Part shown: positions 42,831 through 52,043 of the stretch, piece by piece
How positions within the stretch are numbered: the stretch's first letter is position 1
How the letters are laid out: the number at the start of each line of letters is the position of its first letter
Assembly: GCA_036267755.1 (NCBI GenBank)
Contig: DATAVK010000058.1
Location: 1-60,044, forward strand
Direction: 5' to 3'
Source: DATAVK01 sp036267755
GTDB taxonomy: Bacteria; Actinomycetota; Actinomycetes; JAFAQI01
DNA length: 60,044 nucleotides
Made by a program: the position numbers and the translations under genes
The notes under the pieces: generated by a model
The model's input: only the letters and a program-made list of their open reading frames with translations
Told to the model about the DNA's origin: nothing
The model's database searches: none

Positions 42831-45800
42831 CCGGCCGCCTCATCCCGGACGAGGCGGGCTCCTACCTCTGCGACCTGCTGGGTACGCCGTTCACGCGGCA
42901 ACAGCTCGAGGTCATTACCGCGCCGCTGATCCCGCAGCTCGTCGTCGCCGGCGCGGGGAGCGGCAAGACGACGGTCATGGCCGCGCGGGTCGTTCACGCC
43001 GTCGCCTACCACGGTCTGGCGCCGTCACGGATCCTCGGTCTGACGTTCACGAACAAGGCCGCCGGTGAGCTGGCGGAACGAGTTCGACGTTCCCTGGGCG
43101 CATTACACGCCGCAGCCGCGGACCTCGACGACTTGCCGACGGTGTCGACGTACCACTCGTATGCCGCGCAGATCGTGAGAGATCACGCCCTGCGGATCGG
43201 TCGGGAGCCGACGGCGACGCTGCTCACCGAGGCGACCCAGTGGCAGTTGGCGATGCGGACTGTGGCGCACGCCGAGGGGCCGTTCGCGAATCTCGAGCTC
43301 ACGCCCATGTTCCTCGCCGCGCGGGTCGTCAGCCTGGCTGCAGAGATGGCCGAGCACCTCGTCGATGTAGCCGACGTCCGGCGGTACGACGCGCGCGTGG
43401 TCACGGCGGTGGAGGCGTTGCCGAAATCCACGGCGGCGGCCCGCAACGCCTCGACCGCGGCGCGGGCACGCGACGAGCTGCTCGGACTGGTCGAGTCCTA
43501 CACCGCTGACAAGGAGCGGCTGGACGCGCTGGACTTCGGCGACCAGGTGGCGCTGGCTGCACGGATCGTCGAGTCGGCGCCCGAAGTCGTCACTGTGGAA
43601 GGCGGGCAGTACGACCTCGTAATCCTCGACGAGTACCAGGACACGGGAGTCGCGCAACGGCGCCTGCTCAGCGGCATCTTCGGCGGGGGCCACGCCGTCA
43701 CCGCGGTGGGCGATCCCAACCAGGCGATCTACGGCTGGCGCGGCGCCTCGGTCGGCAACCTGCTGCGCTTCGCCGAGCACTTCGGGTCGGACCGGCAGGT
43801 CACTGTGAGCTCACTGATGACCAGCTTCCGCTGCGGAGGCAGGATCCTCGACGCGGCGAACGCCGTGGCCGCGCCGCTCGCCACTTCCACTGCGGCCAAG
43901 CGCCGGCCTCGGGTCGACGTTCCCAGTCTCGGGCCGGCCGCGGGCAAGGCGAGTGTGGGGGACGTCGTCGTCGCCCGGCTATCGACAGCCGTGGACGAGG
44001 CAGGCTGGGTCGCGGACCGGATCTCTGCACAGCTTGCCGAGGGTCGCGCCGCACGCGAGATCGCCGTCCTGTGCCGCCGCCGGGCCGACTTCCCGCGGCT
44101 GCACCAGGCGCTGCTGGAGCGCGACGTCCCGGTCGAGGTGGTCGGGCTGGGCGGCTTGCTCGAGATGCCTGAGGTCGCGGACGTCGTGGCGATGCTCTCG
44201 CTGCTGGCCGATCCCACGGCGAACGCCGCCGCCGTGCGGATCCTGACCGGGCCTCGCTGGCGGCTCGGTGTTCGCGACCTGGCGGCACTGGGTCGCCGGG
44301 CCGGGGCGCTTGCCACCTGGTCACCGCCGGCCAGCGACAGTCCCGATGAGCCCGCGGCGAGCGACGGCCTCGACCGTGCCCTCCAGAAGGCCACCGACTC
44401 GGTCGACCCCGCCGAGCTGAGCTCGCTGCTCGACGCGCTGGAGTCCCCGGGTCAGCCCGCGGCGTACGCACCGGAGGCGCTCGCCAGGATCCAGGCCTTC
44501 GCGGCCGAGGTACGCCGGCTCCGGGAGCTCGTCGGCGCTCCGCTGGTCGACCTCGTCTCCGAAGTCGTCGCCGGCATCGGGCTCGACGTCGAGATCGAGT
44601 CTGACGAGCACCGGGTCGCGGTCGCCCGGATCGCGAACCTGCATGCCTTCGTCGACCATGCCGCCCACTTCACGGGGCTCGAAGGGGAAAGCGACCTGCC
44701 GTCGTTTCTCGCCTACCTCCGCTCCGCCAACGACAACGAGGACGGGTTGGACGTCGGTGCGGTGTCCGACGCCGACACCGTGAAACTGATGACCGTCCAC
44801 AAGGCCAAGGGACTGGAGTGGGACGTTGTCGCCGTCCCGGGCCTGGTCGACAAGACCTTCCCATCGGCCAACGGCCGACCCAAGTGGGTGAAGCGGCCGG
44901 AGGTGCTGCCCTTCCCGTGCCGGGGCGACGCCGCCGACCTGCCGGCGCTCGCCGGGTACTCCAAGCAGGACCTCGACACGTTCTGCGACGACTGCGACGA
45001 GGACGACACCGAGGAGGAGCGGCGGCTGGCCTACGTCGCCTTCACGCGAGCCCGGTCGGTGCTGCTGCTCTCGGCGTACTGCTGGAGTCCCACCCGCAAG
45101 ACCCCGGTCGAGAGCTCGCCCTACCTCACGGAGGTTGGCGGCCTGGGCGAACCTGTCGTCACGGTCCACGAGTGGTGCGCCGCGCCGGCGGACGACGACG
45201 TGAACCCGCTGCAGGCGGCGGCCGGCGTCGACGTCACGTGGCCGGCCCCGCTCGACCCGCAGCGGCTGCAGTTACGGCGGCGCGCGGTCGACCTCGTCGA
45301 GGGCATGCGCACCGGTCCCACCCCCACGCCGGTCGCCGCTCGCGATGGGGCGTCGGCATGGGAACGCGAGTCCGCCCTGCTACTCGATGAGCTGCGGCGC
45401 CGCCGGGCCACGACCGTCGACGTCCCGCTCCCGCAGCGGTTGACCGCGAGCCAGGTCGTCGCGCTGGCCACCGATCCGGACGCCTTCGCTGCCGCGCTCG
45501 CTCGACCCCTCCCGCAGCGACCGCAGCCGGCGGCCCGTCGCGGCTCGCGGTTCCATGCCTGGGTCGAGCAGCGGCACGCCGGTGGGGCCCTGCTCGATGC
45601 CGATGACCTGCCGGGCTCGAGTGATCCCGAGCTCTCCGACGATGACCTCGAGCTGTTCCAGCAACGCTTTCTCGCCTCCGAGTGGGGCGACCGGCGGCCG
45701 GTTGCCGTCGAGACGCCGTTCGAGCTGGTGGCCGGCGGCCGGCTGGTCCGCGGTCGGATCGACGCCGTCTACCGCGACGACGCCGGGAACGGCGGGTACG

Positions 45801-46003
45801 ACGTCATCGACTACAAGACCGGCAGCGTCCCGGCCGACTTCGCGAGCGCGTCGCTGCAGCTGTCCGTCTACCGGCTGGCCTGGGCCGACCTGGCGGGCGT
45901 CGATCCCGACCAGGTGCGAGCCGGCTTCCTCTACATCCGGACCATGACGCTGAAGCGGCCCGAGCTGCTGCTCGATCGAGCCGAGCTGGCTGAGTTGCTC
46001 TGA
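42827..46003 (+). CDS. adnB: AdnB: helicase-nuclease subunit of the AdnAB complex
   Basis: Partner of AdnA; in mycobacteria its motor drives translocation. The 1058-residue protein has a UvrD-like motor with Walker A AGAGSGKTT (about 41-49), DEYQDTG motif II, GDPNQAIYGWRGAS, and motif V/VI in LMTVHKAKGLEWDVV and AFTRARSVL, then a C-terminal PD-(D/E)XK nuclease with D995 and K997 in VIDYKTGS and preceding RGRIDAVY. No Fe-S cysteine cluster is visible in this subunit. GTG at 42827 overlaps the adnA stop by four bases, ensuring paired synthesis. Counterpart of Rv3201c. Confidence 0.94.
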   Translation: MTGRLIPDEAGSYLCDLLGTPFTRQQLEVITAPLIPQLVVAGAGSGKTTVMAARVVHAVAYHGLAPSRILGLTFTNKAAGELAERVRRSLGALHAAAADLDDLPTVSTYHSYAAQIVRDHALRIGREPTATLLTEATQWQLAMRTVAHAEGPFANLELTPMFLAARVVSLAAEMAEHLVDVADVRRYDARVVTAVEALPKSTAAARNASTAARARDELLGLVESYTADKERLDALDFGDQVALAARIVESAPEVVTVEGGQYDLVILDEYQDTGVAQRRLLSGIFGGGHAVTAVGDPNQAIYGWRGASVGNLLRFAEHFGSDRQVTVSSLMTSFRCGGRILDAANAVAAPLATSTAAKRRPRVDVPSLGPAAGKASVGDVVVARLSTAVDEAGWVADRISAQLAEGRAAREIAVLCRRRADFPRLHQALLERDVPVEVVGLGGLLEMPEVADVVAMLSLLADPTANAAAVRILTGPRWRLGVRDLAALGRRAGALATWSPPASDSPDEPAASDGLDRALQKATDSVDPAELSSLLDALESPGQPAAYAPEALARIQAFAAEVRRLRELVGAPLVDLVSEVVAGIGLDVEIESDEHRVAVARIANLHAFVDHAAHFTGLEGESDLPSFLAYLRSANDNEDGLDVGAVSDADTVKLMTVHKAKGLEWDVVAVPGLVDKTFPSANGRPKWVKRPEVLPFPCRGDAADLPALAGYSKQDLDTFCDDCDEDDTEEERRLAYVAFTRARSVLLLSAYCWSPTRKTPVESSPYLTEVGGLGEPVVTVHEWCAAPADDDVNPLQAAAGVDVTWPAPLDPQRLQLRRRAVDLVEGMRTGPTPTPVAARDGASAWERESALLLDELRRRRATTVDVPLPQRLTASQVVALATDPDAFAAALARPLPQRPQPAARRGSRFHAWVEQRHAGGALLDADDLPGSSDPELSDDDLELFQQRFLASEWGDRRPVAVETPFELVAGGRLVRGRIDAVYRDDAGNGGYDVIDYKTGSVPADFASASLQLSVYRLAWADLAGVDPDQVRAGFLYIRTMTLKRPELLLDRAELAELL

Positions 46004-46012
46004 GCCGGCGCA

Positions 46013-46037
46013 CAACGTTTCGACGATCAGGGGCGTC
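46013..46037 (+). promoter_or_regulatory. Possible ECF-type promoter for the sigma factor gene
   Basis: CAAC (46013-46016), 17 bases, CGTC (46034-46037) resembles the AAC/CGTC pattern of ECF-dependent promoters. The start point would fall close to the GTG at 46048, giving an almost leaderless transcript and possible autoregulation. Confidence 0.4.
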
Positions 46038-46047
46038 TGGACCTGAT

Positions 46048-46590
46048 GTGACCGTGGTGCAGACAGGGGAGTGGGGCCAGGTGCCGACGTCGTCGACGAC
46101 GGAGGGTGACCAGCTCACGTCGATCTACGTGCTGCACTACCGGTCGCTGGTCCGGCTCGCTGCTCTGCTGCTCGACGAGACCGCTGCGGCCGAGGACGTC
46201 GTCCAGGAGGCGTTCGTGAAGGTCGCGGCCGGTGGCCGGCTCGCTCGGCTACGCGACCCCGACGCCGCGCTCGCCTACATCCGGACGACCGTGCTCAACC
46301 TGGCCCGATCCTCGCTGCGGCGACGGCTGGTCGCGGCACGCTACGCCCCACTCGTCCACGGCCGGGACCGGGTGGACGACGCCACGATCGCGGCGGTCGA
46401 CCGGGCTGCCGTCGTCGCGGCGATGCGGCAACTGCCGAGGCGGCAGCGGGAGGCGGTTGCTCTTCGCTACTACGCGGATCTCACCGAGGCTCAAACCGCG
46501 GACCTGATGGGCGTGAGCACCGGAGCAGTGAAGTCCTACACGTCGCGAGGTCTTGGCCGCCTCGCCGAGCACTTGGAGGCGAGCCGATGA
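46048..46590 (+). CDS. ECF sigma factor, SigE family of Streptomyces type
   Basis: A 180-residue RNA polymerase sigma-70 family factor. Region 2 (about 25-90: YVLHYRSLVRLAALLLDETA and AAEDVVQEAFVKVA) and region 4 (about 120-178: QLPRRQREAVALRYYADLTE then AQTADLMGVSTGAVKS) are clear, with a short linker. It resembles the SigE-family ECF group of actinobacteria more than SigE of mycobacteria. GTG at 46048 with a possible CAAC-N17-CGTC self-promoter. Its stop overlaps the next gene (ATGA), which encodes a single-pass membrane protein and may be a regulator. Confidence 0.88.
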   Translation: MTVVQTGEWGQVPTSSTTEGDQLTSIYVLHYRSLVRLAALLLDETAAAEDVVQEAFVKVAAGGRLARLRDPDAALAYIRTTVLNLARSSLRRRLVAARYAPLVHGRDRVDDATIAAVDRAAVVAAMRQLPRRQREAVALRYYADLTEAQTADLMGVSTGAVKSYTSRGLGRLAEHLEASR

Positions 46591-47363
46591 ACGCGCTCGA
46601 CGAGGCCAGAGTCCGATCCGAACTGCACCAAGCGGTCGACGTGCTCGACCCGCTCCCGCCACCGTTTGCCGCCGTGATCGCGAAGGGCCGGCGGCGTCGT
46701 CGTACCCGGCTCGTCGTCGGTGGCCTCACTCTCGCCGCTGCGGCAGCCGCCGCGGTCGTGGCAGTGGTCGTCATCGCGCCAGGTGGCGGCACTCAGACGG
46801 TCCGAACCGCCTCCCAGCCACCAGCGCTTCGCCCCTATGCGCGACAGAACGGGGGCGTGCCCGTCAAGCACTCGAAGGAGTCCCTGGACTGGGTGGCCGG
46901 CCCGGTCACGACACCTGCCGGCAGGTATGGCGCCTTCGTCACCAAGCGCGACCTCGTCCTGGTCAAAGTGGTGAAGGGGCGATGGCAGACCGAGGCCAAG
47001 GTGGCGCTGGGCGAGGGGCCGCCGACGCTCCGGCTTGGCGTGCAGGCCGGCCCCACGTTGCCGTCCGGGATCCCGACGTTCATCAGCCGCGGCGAGGGCG
47101 GAGACGTCAGCTACTACGGCGCCGTGGCCACCGATCTCGGGGGCAGGTGGCAATACGCGCGTTTCGGCTCCTGCGGCAAGGCGGACTGCGGCAACAACAT
47201 CAATGAGGCGTCCTATCTGCGGATGGCGGGCAGCCGGCTGGTCTCGGAGCAGAACGACTGCAGCCCGTACTGTGCCGCGGGGACTGAGTATCGAATCCGT
47301 TGGCAATGGGACGAGTCCAAGCAGCGCTTCGAGGCGGCGTCAGTGACAGCCATCAAGCCCTGA
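46587..47363 (+). CDS. Single-pass membrane protein coupled to the sigma factor
   Basis: A 258-residue protein with a cytoplasmic N-terminus (1-38), one transmembrane helix (about 40-62, GGLTLAAAAAAAVVAVVVIA) and an extracytoplasmic domain of about 190 residues. That domain has four cysteines in two clusters (SCGKADCGN and DCSPYC), probably disulfides. No zinc-binding anti-sigma motif (HxxxCxxC) is present in the short N-terminal segment, so it is not a classical ZAS anti-sigma factor. ATG at 46587 overlaps the sigma stop by four bases. Anti-sigma or sensor function is inferred from position only. Confidence 0.72.
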   Translation: MNALDEARVRSELHQAVDVLDPLPPPFAAVIAKGRRRRRTRLVVGGLTLAAAAAAAVVAVVVIAPGGGTQTVRTASQPPALRPYARQNGGVPVKHSKESLDWVAGPVTTPAGRYGAFVTKRDLVLVKVVKGRWQTEAKVALGEGPPTLRLGVQAGPTLPSGIPTFISRGEGGDVSYYGAVATDLGGRWQYARFGSCGKADCGNNINEASYLRMAGSRLVSEQNDCSPYCAAGTEYRIRWQWDESKQRFEAASVTAIKP

Positions 47364-47364
47364 C

Positions 47365-48462
47365 TCACTGATCGGGGGTGGCGCTGAGGTCGGTGCAGTG
47401 GCGCAGCGACTCCCACTGGCTGCGCCCGGCCGAGGCCGCGGCGCCGTGCAGCGGCATCGGCAGACCGTCCTCGATGATCGCGGGTGACCACCGGGCCTTG
47501 GTCACCGAACGGCCAACAAGGGTGAGGGTCAGCACGCCGCTGCGGGTCTCGGGGGTGACCCCGCCGGTGGCATAGAAGACGAAGTTGCCGAGGCCGTAGT
47601 CGACGAACCGCCGTCCCTGCCAGCCGCCGCCGAGCTGGACGTGGGCGTGGGAGCCGACGACGACCGTCGCGCCGGCGCGCAGCAACTCCGCACTCAGCGA
47701 CTCCTGCTCGGCAGTGGCGCAGTCGACGGTCTCGGTTCCCCAGTGCAGGTACACCACGACGACGTCATCGTTGCGCCGGGCCCGTCGTACCTCTGTCTCA
47801 AGCCGGCCTCTCGACGACCCGATCGCCGAAGCCAGCCCGGCGTGGCTCCCACTCGCCGTCCAGGTGGACATCAGGTTGCTGTCGATCACGTCGGTGGCAG
47901 CGACGATGGCGATCCGGGTGCCCTTGACCGTGGTGACGTAGGGCCGGTAGGCCTGCGCCTCGTTACGGCCGATCCCGACCGTCGGGAAGCCGGTCGACCG
48001 GATTGCCGACAGGGTGTCGGCCAGCCCGACCGGGCCGTAGTCGAGGCCGTGGTTGTTGGCCATCGTCACGACATCGATGCCGGCGTGGCGCAGGGCGCCG
48101 AACGCGCTCGGCGGCGCCCGGAACGTGAACGCCTTGCCCGCGGTGGCCGTGCCCCGGGTCGTGATCGCGGTCTCGAGGTTCGCCATGGTGAGGTCGGCGT
48201 CGCGCAGCGTCGAAGTGATCGGCCCGAACCCATCGAGCGCCCGTTCGGACGCGCCCTCGAAGTGGATGTCGCCGGCGAAGGCCAACCGGATCGGCGTAAC
48301 ACGGGCAGCACCGGTCGACGGCGTGGCGTGCGGTGACGAGTCGGCCGCCGGAGATGGTGGCGGCGTTCGCCCGGCCCGGGGCGCGCCGCCCCCGCAGCCG
48401 GCCGCCAGCATCGCCAGTACGACGAGGGAGCCGCCGACCAGGCGGCTGGATCGTCGGGTCAT
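47365..48462 (-). CDS. CapA family lipoprotein (metallophosphatase fold)
   Basis: A 365-residue exported protein. The signal peptide ends at lipobox LAAGC (C23), followed by a proline/serine linker. The domain has the CapA pattern: LAFAGDIHFEGAS (metal aspartate and histidine), ANLETAIT, MANNHGLDYG, and GSHAHVQLGG. CapA proteins in Bacillus take part in poly-gamma-glutamate export; in actinobacteria the role is undefined. ATG at 48462 is the only start that gives a proper lipoprotein signal. It is convergent with the membrane protein gene and one base away. Confidence 0.85.
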   Translation of the reverse strand: MTRRSSRLVGGSLVVLAMLAAGCGGGAPRAGRTPPPSPAADSSPHATPSTGAARVTPIRLAFAGDIHFEGASERALDGFGPITSTLRDADLTMANLETAITTRGTATAGKAFTFRAPPSAFGALRHAGIDVVTMANNHGLDYGPVGLADTLSAIRSTGFPTVGIGRNEAQAYRPYVTTVKGTRIAIVAATDVIDSNLMSTWTASGSHAGLASAIGSSRGRLETEVRRARRNDDVVVVYLHWGTETVDCATAEQESLSAELLRAGATVVVGSHAHVQLGGGWQGRRFVDYGLGNFVFYATGGVTPETRSGVLTLTLVGRSVTKARWSPAIIEDGLPMPLHGAAASAGRSQWESLRHCTDLSATPDQ

Positions 48463-48518
48463 GTGCAGACAGCCTGGCACGGCAGGGGCCGACAGCCCCA
48501 CGTCCTAAGGTGGCTGGC

Positions 48519-49910
48519 ATGACGCAGGACGTGGTGCGCGAGTGGGTCGAGACCCACCAGGAGGCGTTCCTCGCCGAGCTCATGGAATGGTTGCGGATCC
48601 CGTCCGTGTCGGCCGATCCCGACCGTGCCTCCGATGTGAAGCGGTCGGCCGAGTGGCTCGCCGAGGCGTTCCGCCGTACCGGCTTCCCGACCGTGGAGAT
48701 CTGGACGACCGACGACGGCGCACCCGCGGTGTTCGCCGAATGGGTTGCGCCCGAGGACTCCGCCACCAGCGTCGTCGTCTACGGCCACCACGACGTGCAG
48801 CCCGCCGACCCGGAGGAGCTGTGGCACTCACCGGCGTTCGAGCCGCGTGTCGACGGTGAGCTACTGCTCGGCCGTGGCGCCGCGGACGACAAGGGTCAGG
48901 TCGCCTTCCACCTCCACGGCCTGCGCGCCTGGCTGGCGACGACCGGCCGTGCCGCGCCGCCCGTCACACTGCGCTTTCTCGTCGAGGGCGAGGAGGAGAG
49001 CGGCTCACCTGGCTTCCGCGCACTGCTGGAAGCCAACCGCGACCGGCTGCGGTGCGACGTGGTGGTGGTCACCGACACCGGGATGTGGGCGAGGGACACG
49101 CCCACGATCTGCACCGGCATGCGCGGCATGACCGACTGCCAGCTCGACCTGCACGGCCCCGATGTGGATCTGCACTCCGGCTCGTTCGGCGGCGCCGTGC
49201 CCAACCCGCTCCACGTGATGGCGGACCTGCTCGCCGGCCTGCACGACGACGACGGCCGGGTGACGGTGCCGGGCTTCTACGATCGCGTGCTCCCGTTGTC
49301 CGACCGCGAACGAGAGCTGATCGCGAAGCTCCCCTACGACGAAGCGAGCTGGCTCGCCGACGCCGAGAGCCGAGCAACGTACGGCGAGGCCGGCTACTCG
49401 ACGCTGGAGCGCGTCTGGGCCCGACCGACCTGTGAGGTCAACGGTTTCTGGGGTGGCTACACCGGGCCAGGCCACAAGACGATCGTGCCGGGCGACGCCC
49501 ACGCGAAGCTGTCGTTCCGGCTGGTGGCGGACCAGGACCCGCTCGAGGTGCAGGACCAGTTGCGGGCCTACGTCGAGGCCAACACCCCGCAGGGGATCAC
49601 GGCGACCCTGCATTTCTACGGCCAGGGCACCCGGCCCTGCCTGACCCCGCTCGACCACCCGGCCCTGCAGGCCGTGAACCGCGCGATGGCGCGGGCGTTC
49701 GACACCGAGGTCCTCTACACCCGCGAGGGCGGCAGCGGTCCCGAGGCAGATCTCGCCGACGTCCTCGAGGCGCCGGTGGTGTTCCTCGGCGTCGGCCTGC
49801 CCAGCGACCGGATCCACGCCCCCAACGAGCAGGTCGTGTTCCCCCTTCTGCTGACCGGTGCGGTGGCGGCGGCGCATCTGTGGGACGAGCTCGCGGCTCT
49901 GCCATCGTGA
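48519..49910 (+). CDS. M20 family dipeptidase-like metallopeptidase
   Basis: A 463-residue di-zinc peptidase of the M20 carnosinase-like group. GHHDVQPAD supplies the first metal histidine and catalytic aspartate, GRGAADDKGQ the bridging aspartate, EGEEESGS the catalytic glutamate pair, and the lid domain begins after TGMWARDT. Substrate could be dipeptides or acylated amino acids. ATG at 48519 gives the normal length. The stop overlaps the nudC start (GTGA), so the two share translation. Confidence 0.88.
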   Translation: MTQDVVREWVETHQEAFLAELMEWLRIPSVSADPDRASDVKRSAEWLAEAFRRTGFPTVEIWTTDDGAPAVFAEWVAPEDSATSVVVYGHHDVQPADPEELWHSPAFEPRVDGELLLGRGAADDKGQVAFHLHGLRAWLATTGRAAPPVTLRFLVEGEEESGSPGFRALLEANRDRLRCDVVVVTDTGMWARDTPTICTGMRGMTDCQLDLHGPDVDLHSGSFGGAVPNPLHVMADLLAGLHDDDGRVTVPGFYDRVLPLSDRERELIAKLPYDEASWLADAESRATYGEAGYSTLERVWARPTCEVNGFWGGYTGPGHKTIVPGDAHAKLSFRLVADQDPLEVQDQLRAYVEANTPQGITATLHFYGQGTRPCLTPLDHPALQAVNRAMARAFDTEVLYTREGGSGPEADLADVLEAPVVFLGVGLPSDRIHAPNEQVVFPLLLTGAVAAAHLWDELAALPS

Positions 49911-50773
49911 CCGTTCCGTCGCTGTCACGCTCGGCCGCCGACCGGGTCGCCCACCACCGCGACGACGACGAGTGGTTGGCCGCTGCTTGGGAGTCCGGCT
50001 CGCTGCTGGTGATCGACGACCAGAGCCGCGCCGCAGTGATCGACGACGGCCCGCAGCTGGTGTTCGTCGACTCCGGCACTTGGCAGGGAGACGGCGATCG
50101 GTTCCTGCTCGGCGTCGGTGACGGCACGGCGTACTGGGGCACGGTGGGCGAGCTGCCCCGCCGGCTCGGCTCCCGGCCGCTGGGGATCCGCGACGTCGGG
50201 GCATCTCTCAACGACCTCGAGGCCGGGCTGCTGGTGGCGACGATCGCGCTCGCGAACTGGCACCGAAACCACCCGCGCTGTCCGCGGGACGGCGCGATGA
50301 CGCGAGTCGCGCAGGCCGGTTGGTCGCGGATCTGCGAGGTCGACGGCAGCCAGCACTTCCCGCGCACCGACCCGGCGGTCATCGTCCTGCTCCACGACGG
50401 CGGCGACCGGGCATTGCTGGGTCGGCAGCCGAGCTGGCCGCGAGGCCGATACTCCACGATTGCCGGCTTCGTGGAAGCCGGCGAGTCCGCCGAGCACTGC
50501 GTGTCCCGCGAGGTCCGCGAGGAGACCGGCGTCGAGGTCGACGACGTCACCTACCGCGGCAGCCAGCCATGGCCGTTCCCGCAGTCGCTGATGCTCGGCT
50601 ACGAGGCCCGAGTGGTCGGCGGCGAGGTCGACAACGTCGACAAGGAACTCGAGGACGTGCGGTGGTTCACCCGGAACGAGCTGCGTAGCGGCGACCCGCT
50701 GCTCCCGCCCCCGGCCTCCATCGCGCACTGGTTGATCACGACCTGGCTGGATCGGCCAGCCGGGCGGTCGTGA
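49907..50773 (+). CDS. nudC: NudC-type NADH pyrophosphatase
   Basis: Nudix hydrolase that cleaves NADH and, in E. coli, removes NAD caps from RNA. The 288-residue protein has the Nudix box GFVEAGESAEHCVSREVREE followed by TG, and the NudC signature SQPWPFPQSLM after it. The central zinc ribbon is degenerate: only two of the four cysteines remain (CPRDG and CEVDG, each pair completed by aspartate). GTG at 49907 overlaps the M20 stop by four bases. The 3' end lies in a 14-base tandem duplication that also forms the next start. It is the counterpart of Rv3199c in this block. Confidence 0.88.
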   Translation: MTVPSLSRSAADRVAHHRDDDEWLAAAWESGSLLVIDDQSRAAVIDDGPQLVFVDSGTWQGDGDRFLLGVGDGTAYWGTVGELPRRLGSRPLGIRDVGASLNDLEAGLLVATIALANWHRNHPRCPRDGAMTRVAQAGWSRICEVDGSQHFPRTDPAVIVLLHDGGDRALLGRQPSWPRGRYSTIAGFVEAGESAEHCVSREVREETGVEVDDVTYRGSQPWPFPQSLMLGYEARVVGGEVDNVDKELEDVRWFTRNELRSGDPLLPPPASIAHWLITTWLDRPAGRS

Positions 50774-50791
50774 CGGAGCGGTCGTGACGGC
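50764..50791. repeat. 14-base tandem duplication at the nudC/hmt junction
   Basis: Two copies of GCGGTCGTGACGG plus one spacer base run at 50764-50777 and 50778-50791. The first copy has a GTGA in which the TGA ends nudC; the second copy supplies the GTG start of the next gene. A 14-base shift changes frame, so the start codon is likely the second copy. Confidence 0.8.
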
Positions 50792-51740
50792 GCTCTACCG
50801 AGACAAGCTGCCCCAGCTGGCCGGCCGGGGGGTTCTCACCTACCTGACTGACTCCGGGATCGAGACCGACCTGATCCACCACCATGGCGTCGACCTGCCG
50901 GAGTTCGCCAGCTTCCCGCTGCTCGACGACCAGCACGGCCGAGAGCTGCTCGTCGACTACTTCCTGGCGCACGGCCAGCTGGCCGGTCGCAGCAGCCTCG
51001 GCTTCATCCTCGACACCGTCACCTGGCGGGCCAGCCCCCGGTGGGGCGAGCTGCTCGGGTACGACGAGGAACGGCTGGAGGACATCAACCGACGAGCCGT
51101 CGACCTGGCAGCGGAGCTCCGCGACGAGCTTGTCCCCAGCGTCGAGCCCGTGGTGCTCAACGGGGTGATCGGCCCGCACCATGACGGCTTCCAGGCCGAC
51201 GCGGCCCTGACTGTCGATCAGGCCGAGCGCTACCACGGCTGGCAGGTGCGGATCCTCGCCGACACCGACCTCGACATGCTGACGGCCTTGACGCTGACCG
51301 ACCCGGCCGAGGCGATCGGCATGGCGCGAGCCGCGCGGCGCTGCGCGATCCCGCTCGTGCTGTCGTTCACGGTCGAGACGGACGGCCGGCTGCCGGAGGG
51401 CAGCACGCTGGAAGCGGCGGTCGAGTCGGTCGATGCCGCGACCGGCGGCTACCCGGCGTACTACATGGTCAACTGCGCGCACCCCAAGCACTTCCGTCAC
51501 GTCCTCGACCCGGATCGGGCTTGGACCGAGCGGGTGCGGGGGGTGCGGGTCAACGCCTCTACCCGCAACCACGACGAGCTGGACGACGCGCCCGACCTCG
51601 ACGAGGGAGACCCCGTCGAGCTCGCGCACGACCTGGCGGAACTCGGGCGGGAACTGCCCGACCTGGTGGTGTTCGGCGGTTGCTGCGGCACCGACCTGCG
51701 GCACGCCGTCCAGATCGCGGCCGCGCTGCGGGCTGGTTAA
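50784..51740 (+). CDS. Homocysteine S-methyltransferase family protein
   Basis: A 318-residue zinc-dependent methyltransferase-fold protein. Zinc cysteines are seen in MVNCAHPKHF and the C-terminal GGCCGTD, and the start TYLTDSGIETDLIHHHGVDL matches the barrel N-terminus. Members use S-methylmethionine or SAM to methylate homocysteine; this protein has a longer first loop than MmuM, so another acceptor is possible. GTG start at 50784, 10 bases after the nudC stop. Confidence 0.83.
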   Translation: MTALYRDKLPQLAGRGVLTYLTDSGIETDLIHHHGVDLPEFASFPLLDDQHGRELLVDYFLAHGQLAGRSSLGFILDTVTWRASPRWGELLGYDEERLEDINRRAVDLAAELRDELVPSVEPVVLNGVIGPHHDGFQADAALTVDQAERYHGWQVRILADTDLDMLTALTLTDPAEAIGMARAARRCAIPLVLSFTVETDGRLPEGSTLEAAVESVDAATGGYPAYYMVNCAHPKHFRHVLDPDRAWTERVRGVRVNASTRNHDELDDAPDLDEGDPVELAHDLAELGRELPDLVVFGGCCGTDLRHAVQIAAALRAG

Positions 51741-51764
51741 CCACTCACCGGCCTACCGGTCGGG

Positions 51765-51908
51765 TCAGTGGAAGATGCTCACCCCACCGGGCCCAACCAG
51801 CAGCCCCACGACGATGAGGACGATGCCCCAGAGCAGGCCCCCGCGCACGATCGTCAGGATCCCCGAGATGACGAGGATGACGGCGATGATCCAGAGGATG
51901 AGGTCCAC
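51765..51908 (-). CDS. GPGG-motif small membrane protein
   Basis: A 47-residue protein of two membrane helices with a short hydrophilic turn: LILWIIAVILVISGILTIV, then RGGLLWGIVLIVVGLLVGPG and the end GVSIFH. The LVGPGG motif is typical of small actinobacterial membrane proteins of unknown role. GTG start at 51908; a weak GGAG is about 10 bases upstream. It is too short to be obvious but is supported by the strictly hydrophobic profile and the conserved end. It lies convergent to the methyltransferase gene. Confidence 0.75.
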   Translation of the reverse strand: MDLILWIIAVILVISGILTIVRGGLLWGIVLIVVGLLVGPGGVSIFH

Positions 51909-52043
51909 GGTGGCGGCGCTCCAGAGGTTGGGGAGTGGGATAGGTCGCTGGTCTGCCTCCTGACCGAGCCCGCAAACCGATACCGGCCGGTAGTCACGGG
52001 GACCGCTACCGAAAACTCGGACAAATCGCTCGTCGACCGCCGA

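Noticed and set aside
51946..52043. SigB-type promoter for the GPGG small membrane protein
   Set aside because: GTTT and GGTAT-like words occur on the minus strand but not at 14-16 base spacing.
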